From positions 34,813 through 98,812 of the forward strand of contig NZ_PVTV01000001.1 in assembly GCF_003003055.1 (NCBI RefSeq): DNA of 64,000 nucleotides, in the 5' to 3' direction. Positions 57,239 to 64,000 of the stretch are shown here, one piece after another. The translations under genes were made by a program, and so were the position numbers. Each line of letters opens with the position of its first letter. Within the stretch, counting starts at the first letter, position 1. The stretch is from Jezberella montanilacus (GTDB taxonomy: Bacteria > Pseudomonadota > Gammaproteobacteria > Burkholderiales > Burkholderiaceae_B). A model generated the notes under the pieces. It was not told the DNA's origin, did not search any database, and saw only the letters and a list, made by a program, of their open reading frames with translations.

Positions 57239-57991
57239 TTGACGGTGATAGTGGATTTGCCAGTAGATAATCATCACGCTTTGCGTAAAGCGGCCTTTCT
57301 GAGTGGATTACGCGCCAGCCAAACTGGTTTTGTTGCGCTTTCGGTCTGGGGGATTGTGACTGGGGTCGCCATGGTGAAGTCAGGGCTGACTGAGCACGCT
57401 GCCATCGCTATGAGTGTGCTGGTCTATGCAGGCTCTGCCCAGTTGACCTCCCTGCCTCTCATCGCTGCCGGTGCACCGCTGTGGCTTATTTTTGCAATTG
57501 GCTGCATTGTTAATCTGAGGTTTCTCATTTTTGGCGCAGCGCTACACCCATTTTTTCAAAATATGTCCTGGCCGAAGCGATTGCTTTTGGGCTATTTAAC
57601 TGTCGACATTTGTTTTGTTGCATTTATGCCGAGATTCGCCGATCAACCTGAGCGCGGGACAACCGAGCAACGCTGGTTTTATTTTGCCTCTGCTTCAGTC
57701 TGTTGGCTATTGTGGCAACTGGCTTCCTGTGTCGGGATTGCTCTTGGATCGGTTGTTCCGAGCGCCTGGTCACTCGAGTTTTCAGCCATTCTGGCTTTGT
57801 TGGCCATCGTCCTGCCCATCGTTAAATCAAAACCCATGGTGGTATCGGTCGCTGTGGCGGGTTGCGTTGCCTGGCTTGCGCAACCGTTGCCACTTAAACT
57901 GGGCTTACTGCTAGCGGTACTTGCTGGAATTGCCGGAGGGATGTGGGCGGAGCAAGCTGAGCACAAACGAGTGAAAAATGATGAGCTTTGA
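57239..57991 (+). CDS. azlC: AzlC-family amino-acid exporter, large subunit
   Basis: A 250-residue membrane protein with seven or eight helices; the AzlC/YgaZ family exports branched-chain amino acids with a small AzlD/YgaH partner. The block SGLRASQTGFVALSVWGIVTGVAMVKSGLT, the segment MSVLVYAGSAQLTSLPLIAAGAP and NLRFLIFGAALHPFF are typical. The frame opens with TTG at 57239; GTG at 57245 is an alternative, and no strong ribosome site decides. Its end overlaps azlD by 14 bases. Confidence 0.9.
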   Translation: MTVIVDLPVDNHHALRKAAFLSGLRASQTGFVALSVWGIVTGVAMVKSGLTEHAAIAMSVLVYAGSAQLTSLPLIAAGAPLWLIFAIGCIVNLRFLIFGAALHPFFQNMSWPKRLLLGYLTVDICFVAFMPRFADQPERGTTEQRWFYFASASVCWLLWQLASCVGIALGSVVPSAWSLEFSAILALLAIVLPIVKSKPMVVSVAVAGCVAWLAQPLPLKLGLLLAVLAGIAGGMWAEQAEHKRVKNDEL

Positions 57992-58313
57992 GGATCAGTG
58001 GTACGTTTACCTGGCCATCTGCCTGTTGATGGTCTCAGTCGTGGCGACGCGGGCCAGTTACTGGCTTTTTGGGCATCACATTCCTCTGCCAGATCGTGTC
58101 CGTCTAGCCTTGAAATACGCGCCAGCTGCGGGTCTGGTCGCCATCATCGTCCCCGAAATCCTGCCCTGGACTGCTGGAGCAGGGCCCGTGTTCGATTTCA
58201 AATTATGGGCGGCATTGATCGCGATCGCACTTTTCAAGCTTACGCGAAGCGCTGTCGTGGTGATTGTGGGGGGGACGGTAGCATTGTGGTTATTACGGAC
58301 CTGGATGGGTTAG
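57978..58313 (+). CDS. azlD: AzlD-family amino-acid exporter, small subunit
   Basis: A 111-residue protein with four membrane helices and the AzlD block VATRASYWLFGHHIPLPDRVRLALKYAPAAGLVAIIVPEI (split, residues 23-62). It works with AzlC in export of branched-chain or related amino acids. Its ATG lies within the end of azlC (14-base overlap), so translation is coupled. Confidence 0.9.
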   Translation: MMSFEDQWYVYLAICLLMVSVVATRASYWLFGHHIPLPDRVRLALKYAPAAGLVAIIVPEILPWTAGAGPVFDFKLWAALIAIALFKLTRSAVVVIVGGTVALWLLRTWMG

Positions 58314-58349
58314 TGGGTTACACTGCAGCAAGATTTCCTAAATAATTCA

Positions 58350-59780
58350 ATGACTTCAAACATCCAAACTCCAGAATCCCCAGCACCGATTGCCGCTACA
58401 TTTGCCGAAATCGGTCTGCACCCATCCTTGCTTCAGGCTGTCACCAACACTGGTTACACATCGCCCACCCCGATCCAGGCACAGGCCTTGCCGCATATCA
58501 TGGCTGGGCAGGATGTGATGGGTGCCGCCCAGACCGGTACTGGCAAGACTGCAGCATTCACGTTGCCCATTCTGCATCGACTCATGCCTCTGGCTAATAC
58601 CAGTGCCTCCCCTGCACGACATCCTGTTCGTGCCTTGATTCTCACTCCGACGCGCGAATTAGCCGATCAGGTTTTTGAGAGTGTCAAGCGTTATGGGGCA
58701 CAATCCCCCTTGCGCGCAGCAGTGGTATTCGGTGGTGTCGATATTGGTCCGCAAAAAGAAGCCCTGCGTAATGGTTGTGAAGTGTTGATCGCGACGCCCG
58801 GCCGCTTGCTTGATCACGTTGAACAAAAAAATGTCAATTTAGGGCAAGTCGGTATTCTCGTGCTGGATGAGGCAGATCGCATGCTCGATATGGGTTTCTT
58901 ACCCGATCTTGAACGCATCATTCGCTTGCTGCCGCAACAACGCCAAACTTTGTTGTTTTCGGCAACTTTCAGTAACGAAATTCGTAAACTCGGTCGCACT
59001 TATCTCAACGCACCGATTGAGATCGAAGTCGCTAAACGCAACGCGACAGCCGATACGGTGACGCAAATTGCCTATGCCATCCCCGCGGACGAAAAACGTG
59101 CAGCGGTGGTTCACCTCGTTAAATCGCGTGGCCTAAAGCAGGTGATTGTCTTCTCCAATACCAAACTCGGGACTAGCCGTCTGGCACGTCAACTCGAGTT
59201 GGACGGCGTACGCGCCGAGTCGATTCATGGCGATAAAACCCAAGCCGACCGGATGAAAGCGCTGGAGGCGTTCAAGGCGGGTGAGCTTGAAGTGCTGGTA
59301 GCGACAGATGTCGCAGCTCGTGGTCTAGACGTGGCGGGTGTTCCCTGTGTGATTAATTATGACTTGCCGCACAGTGCAGAGGACTATGTCCATCGCATCG
59401 GTCGAACCGGTCGCGCTGGCGCTAAAGGCGAAGCCATTGCTTTTTATGCACCGGGCGAAGAAAAGTTTTTGATCGATATTGAAAAGCTCATCAAAGCGAC
59501 GATTACTCGTGCAACCCTGCAGATACCCGGCGCACTTAAAATATCGAGTCCCAGAACTGGTGACGACGAGCACCGTCGCGATAGAGGCAGCCGAACCGAG
59601 CGCCCCAGTCGCTACACTGCTAAACAAGCACCGATAGATGAATTTTTCTTGAAGCCCTATGTGCCGGCTTCGTCATCGGCCGACAAACTAGCTTCTTCAA
59701 CTAGTTCTGCGATCAGACCGGGTATGCCTTTGCCCAAACGACCTGTAGGCCTACTGCTGGGCGGTATTAAAAAAGCCTGA
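58350..59780 (+). CDS. rhlE: DEAD-box RNA helicase, RhlE-like
   Basis: A 476-residue ATP-dependent RNA helicase. It has the Q motif (PTPIQAQALP), motif I AAQTGTGKTAAF, Ia TPTRELADQV, DEAD box VLDEADRMLDMGF, SAT motif LLFSATFS, motif V ATDVAARGLDV and motif VI HRIGRTGRAG. The C-terminal 90 residues are basic and low in complexity (DDEHRRDRGSRTERPSR), ending KRPVGLLLGGIKKA, as in RhlE-type enzymes for ribosome assembly and RNA decay. No clear ribosome site precedes the ATG. Confidence 0.93.
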   Translation: MTSNIQTPESPAPIAATFAEIGLHPSLLQAVTNTGYTSPTPIQAQALPHIMAGQDVMGAAQTGTGKTAAFTLPILHRLMPLANTSASPARHPVRALILTPTRELADQVFESVKRYGAQSPLRAAVVFGGVDIGPQKEALRNGCEVLIATPGRLLDHVEQKNVNLGQVGILVLDEADRMLDMGFLPDLERIIRLLPQQRQTLLFSATFSNEIRKLGRTYLNAPIEIEVAKRNATADTVTQIAYAIPADEKRAAVVHLVKSRGLKQVIVFSNTKLGTSRLARQLELDGVRAESIHGDKTQADRMKALEAFKAGELEVLVATDVAARGLDVAGVPCVINYDLPHSAEDYVHRIGRTGRAGAKGEAIAFYAPGEEKFLIDIEKLIKATITRATLQIPGALKISSPRTGDDEHRRDRGSRTERPSRYTAKQAPIDEFFLKPYVPASSSADKLASSTSSAIRPGMPLPKRPVGLLLGGIKKA

Positions 59781-59819
59781 AGCCTGCTTGGGTCCGACCA
59801 CCTTGAGTGACCCTGGCAG

Positions 59820-60209
59820 TCAATGACTGGCCGCCATCTCGATCAACAGGTCTCGCACGGCAGGTAAAGCGGTCTGTTGATTATTTTCACTCTCGACCAA
59901 AGCGTGCACGAGTCGATCAAGATGTTCAATGTGGGGCAAGATCGTGCCGGCGAAACGGTTTTGCTTTTGCTTATTGATCAGAATCGTCGGGAAATTCTCG
60001 ACATCCTCGTCGCCGACTAAGTCAGGGTAGTCTTCAATATCGATCCACACGAAGCTTACGTCTGGATGTTGCACCGATAATTGCTCAAGTTTTGGTTGAT
60101 AGAGCTGACACGTGTCGCACCAAGCGGCGCAAAAACATGCAACCATTAAATGATCGGGATTGGTTAACCGTTGAGCGAGCTCTGGCGAGCCGGGAAAATA
60201 CAAAGTCAT
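59820..60209 (-). CDS. Thioredoxin-like protein
   Basis: A 129-residue cytoplasmic protein with the thioredoxin fold and active site W30-C31-D-T-C34 in CFCAAWCDTCQLYQP, instead of the usual WCGPC. The cis-proline segment is NFPTILI. It is likely a thiol-disulfide reductase or co-chaperone; the partner is unknown. The start ATG at 60209 begins MTLYFPGSPE. It is divergent from the molybdopterin-domain gene across 73 bp. Confidence 0.88.
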   Translation of the reverse strand: MTLYFPGSPELAQRLTNPDHLMVACFCAAWCDTCQLYQPKLEQLSVQHPDVSFVWIDIEDYPDLVGDEDVENFPTILINKQKQNRFAGTILPHIEHLDRLVHALVESENNQQTALPAVRDLLIEMAASH

Positions 60210-60282
60210 ATCAGGCGCGAAGCTAATTGTTTGACTATCATATATCTCTTTACTGATTGTAATTTTGCCACTGGAATCCGCA

Positions 60283-61110
60283 ATGTCTGCAGCAACACAA
60301 AAAAATCGCCTTGGGCTAATCGTGGTGGGTGATGAGATTCTGTCGGGTCGCCGCCAGGATAAGCACCTGCCTAAAGTCATCGAGTTGTTGAGTGCCCGCG
60401 GTTTGCAACTCGATTGGGTGCAGATTTTATCGGATGACAGGGAAGTGTTGACTAAGGCCTTGCGGCTAAGCTTTGCGTCCGACGATATCGTACTTAGCTG
60501 TGGTGGCATCGGTGCCACGCCGGATGATCACACTCGTCAAGCGGCAGCAGCAGCGCTGGATTTGCCGCTTGTGTTGCATCCTGACGCTAAAGACCAAATC
60601 ACCTTGCGTTGTGCTGAAATGGCGGCGAAAGGGCAAGGTAGTGCTGATATGAGCACGCCTGAAAATCAGCAACGCCTGCAGATGGGTTTCTTCCCTCAGG
60701 GTTGTGAGACGGTGGCTAATCCGTACAACAGAATTCCCGGGTTTTATATTCGTAATCACACCTTTGTGCCTGGTTTTCCGGTTATGGCGTGGCCGATGCT
60801 CGAGTGGACGCTAGATCACCGCTATCCCCACTTGCACCATGCTATCCAGCACACAGAGCAGTCCTTTATCGCGTATGCCATCCCCGAATCTCGGATTACA
60901 CCCGCGATGGAGGCGCTTGAAAAACAATGGCCCGGCGTCAAGGCCTTTAGTTTGCCAACGGTCGGAGAAGCGGGTGGCCAGCCTCATATTGAACTGGGCG
61001 TCAAGGGTCCTCCTGATTTAGCCTTACCAGCCCTCGAATTCTTGCGCAACGAGGCGACAAGGCTGGGGGCTCGAATAGAAATACCGGTGGGTTCGGGTGT
61101 GGGTAACTGA
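60283..61110 (+). CDS. Molybdopterin-binding-domain protein (CinA N-domain-like)
   Basis: A 275-residue protein with the MoCF/MogA-like fold found at the N terminus of CinA: GLIVVGDEILSGRRQDKHLPKVI, SCGGIGATPDDHTRQAAAAA and NRIPGFYIRNHTFVPGFPVMAW. The C-terminal deamidase domain of CinA is absent, so this is the stand-alone type, sometimes annotated as competence/damage-inducible protein A. Its reaction is unproven; ADP-ribose pyrophosphatase activity is known for full CinA. The ATG at 60283 is chosen; a TTG at 60265 is a weaker option. Confidence 0.82.
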   Translation: MSAATQKNRLGLIVVGDEILSGRRQDKHLPKVIELLSARGLQLDWVQILSDDREVLTKALRLSFASDDIVLSCGGIGATPDDHTRQAAAAALDLPLVLHPDAKDQITLRCAEMAAKGQGSADMSTPENQQRLQMGFFPQGCETVANPYNRIPGFYIRNHTFVPGFPVMAWPMLEWTLDHRYPHLHHAIQHTEQSFIAYAIPESRITPAMEALEKQWPGVKAFSLPTVGEAGGQPHIELGVKGPPDLALPALEFLRNEATRLGARIEIPVGSGVGN

Positions 61111-61121
61111 GCGCTATCTTG

Positions 61122-61937
61122 ATGCCTGCTGAGCTACTGCCTGGCCAACGTGACGGATCCGTCAGCCGCGAAGAAGCGGGCATGACGATTCAGGTATTGG
61201 ATAGAGCGACTCGCTTGCTTGATGTGCTGGCTCACAAATCTGATCCTGTCAGCCTGAAAGATCTTGCCGTTGCAACAGGCTTACACCCGTCAACCGCGCA
61301 CAGAATTTTGAGCGATCTGGTGATAGGCCGTTATGTCGAGCGCGTTGATAACGGCACGTATCAACTTGGAATGCGCCTGCTTGAGTTGGGCTCGCTTGTT
61401 AAAGGTCGTTTGGATGTGCGCGCGACCGCCATCGATGCGATGCGATCGTTGCATGAGCTCACTGGGCAAACCGTCAATTTGTCAGTCCGACAAGGCGACG
61501 AAATTGTCTATGTTGATCGAGCTTGGAGCGAGCGATCCGGGATGCAGGTGGTTAGGGCGATCGGAGGGCGAGCACCTTTGCATCTCACTTCAACGGGCAA
61601 ATTGTTTTTGTGCTCACTGGATGCCCGGGCGCTGCGCGCTTACGTCTTGCGCACCGGCTTAAGCGGCAGCACTGTCAATAGCCTGACAGACGTGCATAAG
61701 CTCGAGCAAGACCTTGCTTCGGTCAAGCGTCTCGGCTTTGCCCGTGACAACGAAGAGCTTGAAATGGGCGTGCGTTGTATCGCCGCCGGTATTCATGACG
61801 ACACCGGCCGCTTAGTAGCTGGCTTGTCGATTTCTGCCCCTGCCGACAGACTTCAAAATGAGTGGATACCCCATCTGGTTGCCACCGCGACCAGCATCTC
61901 TCAATCTCTGGGGTTTGTCCCGGACGGCAAACAATAG
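61122..61937 (+). CDS. IclR-family transcriptional regulator
   Basis: A 271-residue regulator. The N-terminal winged helix-turn-helix (residues 22-80, LDVLAHKSDPVSLKDLAVATGLHPSTAHRILSDL, split) is followed by the effector-binding domain with VNLSVRQGDEIVYVDRAWS, APLHLTSTGKLFL, and GVRCIAAGIHDDTGRLVAGLSISAP. IclR proteins usually control catabolic or transport genes in response to small organic acids. The adjacent Bug-type binding protein is a plausible target. An ATG 21 codons later (MTIQVLDRA) is an alternative start. Confidence 0.92.
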   Translation: MPAELLPGQRDGSVSREEAGMTIQVLDRATRLLDVLAHKSDPVSLKDLAVATGLHPSTAHRILSDLVIGRYVERVDNGTYQLGMRLLELGSLVKGRLDVRATAIDAMRSLHELTGQTVNLSVRQGDEIVYVDRAWSERSGMQVVRAIGGRAPLHLTSTGKLFLCSLDARALRAYVLRTGLSGSTVNSLTDVHKLEQDLASVKRLGFARDNEELEMGVRCIAAGIHDDTGRLVAGLSISAPADRLQNEWIPHLVATATSISQSLGFVPDGKQ

Positions 61938-61943
61938 GCTTTG

Positions 61944-62945
61944 CTATCGCAAGGTGATGTTTCTTTCTTTAATGAGTTTGCCCCAGCGCTTGATTTCCTC
62001 AGCGATTAGCGAGGCGAATTGCTCGGGCGTGTCAGGCCGGGCGGTTAAACCGTCAGAGGCGAACTGAGCAGTGGTTTGCTCATCACTCAGTGACTCTCGA
62101 ATTGCTTGATTAATTTTATTGACAATAGGGGCTGGGATGCCTTTAGGGCCAATCAGACCGTGCCAGACAAGCACGTCAAATCCTGGATATCCTGACTCAG
62201 CCACCGTTGGAACATTTGGTAACGCGGCTAAGCGAGTGGGGGTCGTCACAGCTAGCGCTGTTAACTTGCCAGAGCTCACGTGTGGCAGGGTCGAGGCGAC
62301 TGTACCGAATATCATTTGCACTTGACCGCCGACTGTATCGGTGAGCGCGGGTGATGTCCCTTTATAGGGCACGTGCAATACATCAAGATCGGCAACGCTG
62401 AGAAAGTATTCGGTTCCGACGTGTGTGATGCTGCCGCTGCCTGCAGAGGCATAGCTCAGTTTTCCGGGGTTCTTTTTTGCGAAATCGACCAGCGCTGGAA
62501 GAGTCTTGAAACCTGTCTTCGGGTTTGCCGAAACAATGAAGGGCCCGGCCGCTAAAACCGCAATCGGCGTGATGTCTTTGATAGGATCGAAGGGCAGGCT
62601 ATAGAGGTTGGCGTTGACGGTGTAGCTCGCTGCCGCCAAAAAGAGGGTGTAGCCATCATTTGGCGCTTTCAGGGCAATTTCAGCGCCCAGATTACCCCCC
62701 GCGCCAGGTTTGTTTTCGATGAAGACAGTCTGGCCCAGTTTCTCGGTGAGCTTTTTTGCAACAATTCGCGCAATGAAATCAGACCCACCGCCCGGTGCAA
62801 AGCCGACAATGATTTTGATAGGACGTGTTGGGTATTGCTCGGGGGTTTCGGTGGCAAATGTATAGCTGGTTGCAGCCAGGGAGCTGAACCCGAGGACCAG
62901 AACAAAGCGACGAAGCGCTCGGCACAGTTGATTCAGAGTTTGCAT
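61944..62945 (-). CDS. Bug-family tripartite tricarboxylate transporter substrate-binding protein
   Basis: A 333-residue periplasmic binding protein of the TctC/Bug family, very abundant in Alcaligenaceae. A signal peptide covers about residues 1-31 (RRFVLVLGFSSLAATSYTFA). The mature part starts with YPTRPIKIIVGFAPGGGSDFIARIVAKKL, a strong signature. Ligands are usually carboxylates, amides or other small organic molecules; TctA and TctB membrane subunits are not encoded in this window, as for many orphan Bug proteins. It is convergent with the IclR gene and divergent from phaP. Confidence 0.95.
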   Translation of the reverse strand: MQTLNQLCRALRRFVLVLGFSSLAATSYTFATETPEQYPTRPIKIIVGFAPGGGSDFIARIVAKKLTEKLGQTVFIENKPGAGGNLGAEIALKAPNDGYTLFLAAASYTVNANLYSLPFDPIKDITPIAVLAAGPFIVSANPKTGFKTLPALVDFAKKNPGKLSYASAGSGSITHVGTEYFLSVADLDVLHVPYKGTSPALTDTVGGQVQMIFGTVASTLPHVSSGKLTALAVTTPTRLAALPNVPTVAESGYPGFDVLVWHGLIGPKGIPAPIVNKINQAIRESLSDEQTTAQFASDGLTARPDTPEQFASLIAEEIKRWGKLIKERNITLR

Positions 62946-63037
62946 GAGGAGTGAGCCATAAGTAATGCTTAAGATTGTGGAAGCAAAAGTGGTACTGCCA
63001 TGCTAATCCAAATATTGGAATAGAGCGGGATTATGAA

Positions 63038-63062
63038 TTTTTTGTTGCAATGCAACAAAAAA
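63038..63062. promoter_or_regulatory. Operator-like palindrome upstream of the phaP promoter
   Basis: A perfect inverted repeat, TTTTTTGTTGCA and TGCAACAAAAAA around a central A, ends four bases before the -35 element. The core TGCA-A-TGCAACAA recurs as TGCA-G-TGCAACAA at 63101-63113. It is a candidate binding site for PhaR, the PHB-responsive repressor of phasin genes. Confidence 0.6.
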
Positions 63063-63065
63063 CAC

Positions 63066-63113
63066 TTGAATTCAAAAGAAATAGACCTATAATTGAATTG
63101 TGCAGTGCAACAA
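63066..63113 (+). promoter_or_regulatory. Predicted phaP promoter and second operator
   Basis: TTGAAT (63066-63071), a 16-bp spacer and a perfect TATAAT (63088-63093) form a sigma-70-type promoter with the start expected near 63100. The second operator-like repeat, TTGTGCAGTGCAACAA (63098-63113), covers that start. Two repeats bracketing the promoter fit repression by one regulator. A leader of about 90 bases follows, with GGAG (63182-63185) before the ATG at 63192. Confidence 0.65.
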
Positions 63114-63191
63114 AGGTATTTGAAGTCGTCTGTACTGTGATCCATGCATCGTATTTTGACTTAACTTTAACCTTTTTTACCGGAGCCCCAC

Positions 63192-63773
63192 ATGTCCCAG
63201 ATCCCTAAGCAGTTTTTAGACAGCCAGAAATCAGCCCTCGAAGCGATGATTTCTGCTCAAACAACAATCTTTACCGGTTTCGAAAAACTGGTTGACTTGA
63301 ATCTTAAAGTCATGAAAGCGTCGATGGATGAAGTTTCAGAAAAATCCGCTGAAGCCATCTCGATTAAAGATCCTCAAGAAGCAGTTGCGATGACCTCAGC
63401 ACTGGCTCAGCCTGCTGCCGAGAAAGCAATGGCTTACAGCAAGCACATCTATGACATCGTAACTGGTGTTCAGGCAGATCTGAGCAAATTGGGTGAAGCC
63501 CACATTGCGACTGGCCAGAAAAACATCCACGAAGCTGTTGAGCAGATGTCCAAGCATGCCCCAACTGGTGCTGAAGGCGCGGTTGCCATTATCAAATCGT
63601 CCTTGGCTCAAGCAACGGGTGCCTTCGAAGCAATGACCAAAGCTGCCAAGCAAGCTGGCGCTGTTGCAGAGAAAAACTTGTCAGATGCTGCTTCAGCTTC
63701 ATTCAAAGTCGCGAACCAAGCAGCAGAAGCTGTTAAGACAACCACAGCACGTGGTCGCCGCACTGCAGCTTAA
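63192..63773 (+). CDS. phaP: Phasin (PHB granule-associated protein)
   Basis: A 193-residue alanine- and lysine-rich helical protein of the phasin_2 family. The N-terminal FLDSQKSALEAMISAQTTIFTGFEKLVDLNLKVMKASMDE (split, residues 8-47) is characteristic, and the C-terminal half is amphipathic helix ending in a basic tail (TTTARGRRTAA). Phasins coat PHB granules and control their size and number. A strong promoter with two operator-like repeats, a GGAG ribosome site and a good terminator surround the gene, as expected for an abundant, PHB-controlled protein. Confidence 0.95.
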   Translation: MSQIPKQFLDSQKSALEAMISAQTTIFTGFEKLVDLNLKVMKASMDEVSEKSAEAISIKDPQEAVAMTSALAQPAAEKAMAYSKHIYDIVTGVQADLSKLGEAHIATGQKNIHEAVEQMSKHAPTGAEGAVAIIKSSLAQATGAFEAMTKAAKQAGAVAEKNLSDAASASFKVANQAAEAVKTTTARGRRTAA

Positions 63774-63793
63774 GTTGAAGTAAAAGCGGTTCC

Positions 63794-63829
63794 AAAACCC
63801 ACTAGCATCCCTTGCGAGTGGGTTTTTTT
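63794..63829 (+). terminator. Rho-independent terminator of phaP
   Basis: AACCCACT pairs with AGTGGGTT around a 13-base loop and is followed by a run of seven T (partly shared with the stem). It lies 21 bases after the phaP stop. The transposase element begins shortly downstream. Confidence 0.85.
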
Positions 63830-63847
63830 ATCAAATTGTGCGGAAAA

Positions 63848-63895
63848 CCTCGGCGTTCAGGGCGAGGATGAATAGCACGGACAGCGTAGCTGTCC
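63848..63895. other. Two consecutive hairpins upstream of tnpB
   Basis: Hairpin one is CCTCG...CGAGG (63848-63867). Hairpin two is a perfect GGACAGC-GTA-GCTGTCC (63879-63895). They lie between the phaP terminator and the tnpB promoter, where the left end of an IS200/IS605 element should be. Such ends carry subterminal hairpins recognised by the TnpA transposase. They are therefore taken as probable left-end structure; an exact boundary and target tetranucleotide could not be fixed. Confidence 0.5.
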
Positions 63896-63909
63896 TAGAT
63901 GTTGATATC

Positions 63910-63943
63910 TTGTGAATACACAGACTGCTGTATATAATCACAG
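63910..63943 (+). promoter_or_regulatory. Predicted tnpB promoter with embedded LexA-type box
   Basis: TTGTGA (63910-63915), a 17-bp spacer and a perfect TATAAT (63933-63938) form a promoter. The 16-bp palindrome CTGTATATAATCACAG (63928-63943) matches the LexA pattern CTGT-N8-ACAG and covers the -10 element. The expected start of transcription, about seven bases after the -10, is the A of the tnpB ATG (63945). Confidence 0.65.
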
Positions 63944-63944
63944 C

Positions 63945-64000
63945 ATGAAGCGATTGCAAGCGTACAAATTTGAGCTGATGTCTCATGGTCAACAGCAGCG
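63945..64000 (+). CDS. tnpB: IS200/IS605-type transposase accessory protein TnpB (OrfB), N-terminal fragment
   Basis: The first 18 codons read MKRLQAYKFELMSHGQQQ before the window ends. This is the typical beginning of the helix-turn-helix OrfB/TnpB domain of IS605-related elements (K-x-F/Y-x-L-x-P/S-x-x-x-Q-x-x). TnpB proteins are RNA-guided DNA nucleases, ancestors of Cas12, that cut the donor site and help the element persist; their guide RNA comes from the element's 3' end, which is outside the window. The ATG follows a LexA-type box by one base and lacks a ribosome site, so leaderless translation is likely. An in-frame GTG at 63912 is an alternative start. Confidence 0.8.
   Translation, partial: MKRLQAYKFELMSHGQQQ

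Noticed and set aside
59790..59813. GGGTC...GACCC arms between rhlE and the thioredoxin-like gene
   Set aside because: The loop is 14 bases, the stem is five, and no T run follows, so it is not a convincing terminator.
62975..63208. Plus-strand open frame of 77 codons ahead of phaP
   Set aside because: It covers the phaP promoter and operator repeats and overlaps the phaP start in another frame. Its composition is that of AT-rich intergenic DNA.
1..64000. tRNA, rRNA, CRISPR arrays, riboswitches and prophage genes
   Set aside because: Intergenic gaps are short, and none shows a tRNA-like fold, direct-repeat array or known riboswitch core. No phage structural or integrase gene was recognised.

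Overview
The window reads as chromosomal DNA of a betaproteobacterium of the order Burkholderiales, most like Alcaligenaceae. This is inferred from gene content: a phasin of the polyhydroxybutyrate (PHB) system, a Bug/TctC-type solute-binding protein, and a ubiH-like, dusB, fis, purH, ruvC, ruvA block. No rRNA, tRNA or CRISPR array was found. Genes are tightly packed and no gene-free stretch exceeds about 300 bases; the longest are about 245 bp (62946-63191) and 171 bp (63774-63944), both described below.

Layout: 1-1091 holds the end of a Sua5-type tRNA-modification gene overlapping an alkB gene. 1108-12066 is a minus-strand metabolic series: glutaryl-CoA dehydrogenase, a ThDP enzyme, a class III CoA-transferase, an AidB-like acyl-CoA dehydrogenase, purU, an L-2-hydroxyglutarate-oxidase-like enzyme, a flavin reductase, pdxH, a ChaC-like enzyme and an MFS carrier. 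12183-16504 runs plus: tcdA, an alpha-hydroxy-acid oxidase, an RraA-like aldolase, a 2-hydroxyacid dehydrogenase and a small membrane protein. 16667-22279 is a giant UvrA-like protein with four ATPase domains. It is followed by an overlooked 43-residue basic protein gene and a glycosyltransferase.

23698-29237 is a five-gene peptide-type ABC importer with a hairpin terminator/attenuator after the binding-protein gene. 29260-35716 carries an acidic unknown protein, ettA, a thioesterase, and glnS-minC-minD-minE. 35789-38091 is a cytochrome-bd-like pair whose subunit I lacks the usual haem ligands; it converges on an EnvZ/OmpR-type two-component system. Then come recQ, ruvB, a serine/threonine dehydratase, an NDUFA9-like protein, and the ruvA-ruvC-purH-fis-dusB-ubiH block. 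50539-61110 contains small membrane proteins, a CtaG-like factor, galU, a BepA-like protease, lrgAB, a YheT-like hydrolase, an NTF2-like protein, a zinc-ribbon protein, azlCD, rhlE, a thioredoxin-like protein and a molybdopterin-binding-domain protein. The end holds an IclR regulator, a Bug-family binding protein and phaP.

The most notable items are at the right edge and in the middle. The last 56 bases begin an IS200/IS605-type TnpB. Its start codon falls at the predicted transcription start of a promoter whose -10 box lies inside a full LexA-type box (CTGT-N8-ACAG), so it may be an SOS-controlled, leaderless tnpB. The phaP promoter is flanked by two TGCA(A/G)TGCAACAA operator-like repeats. 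The haem-ligand-free CydA homologue and the four-ATPase UvrA are the main protein-level oddities. All functions are read from sequence motifs and memory of the families; no database search was run.
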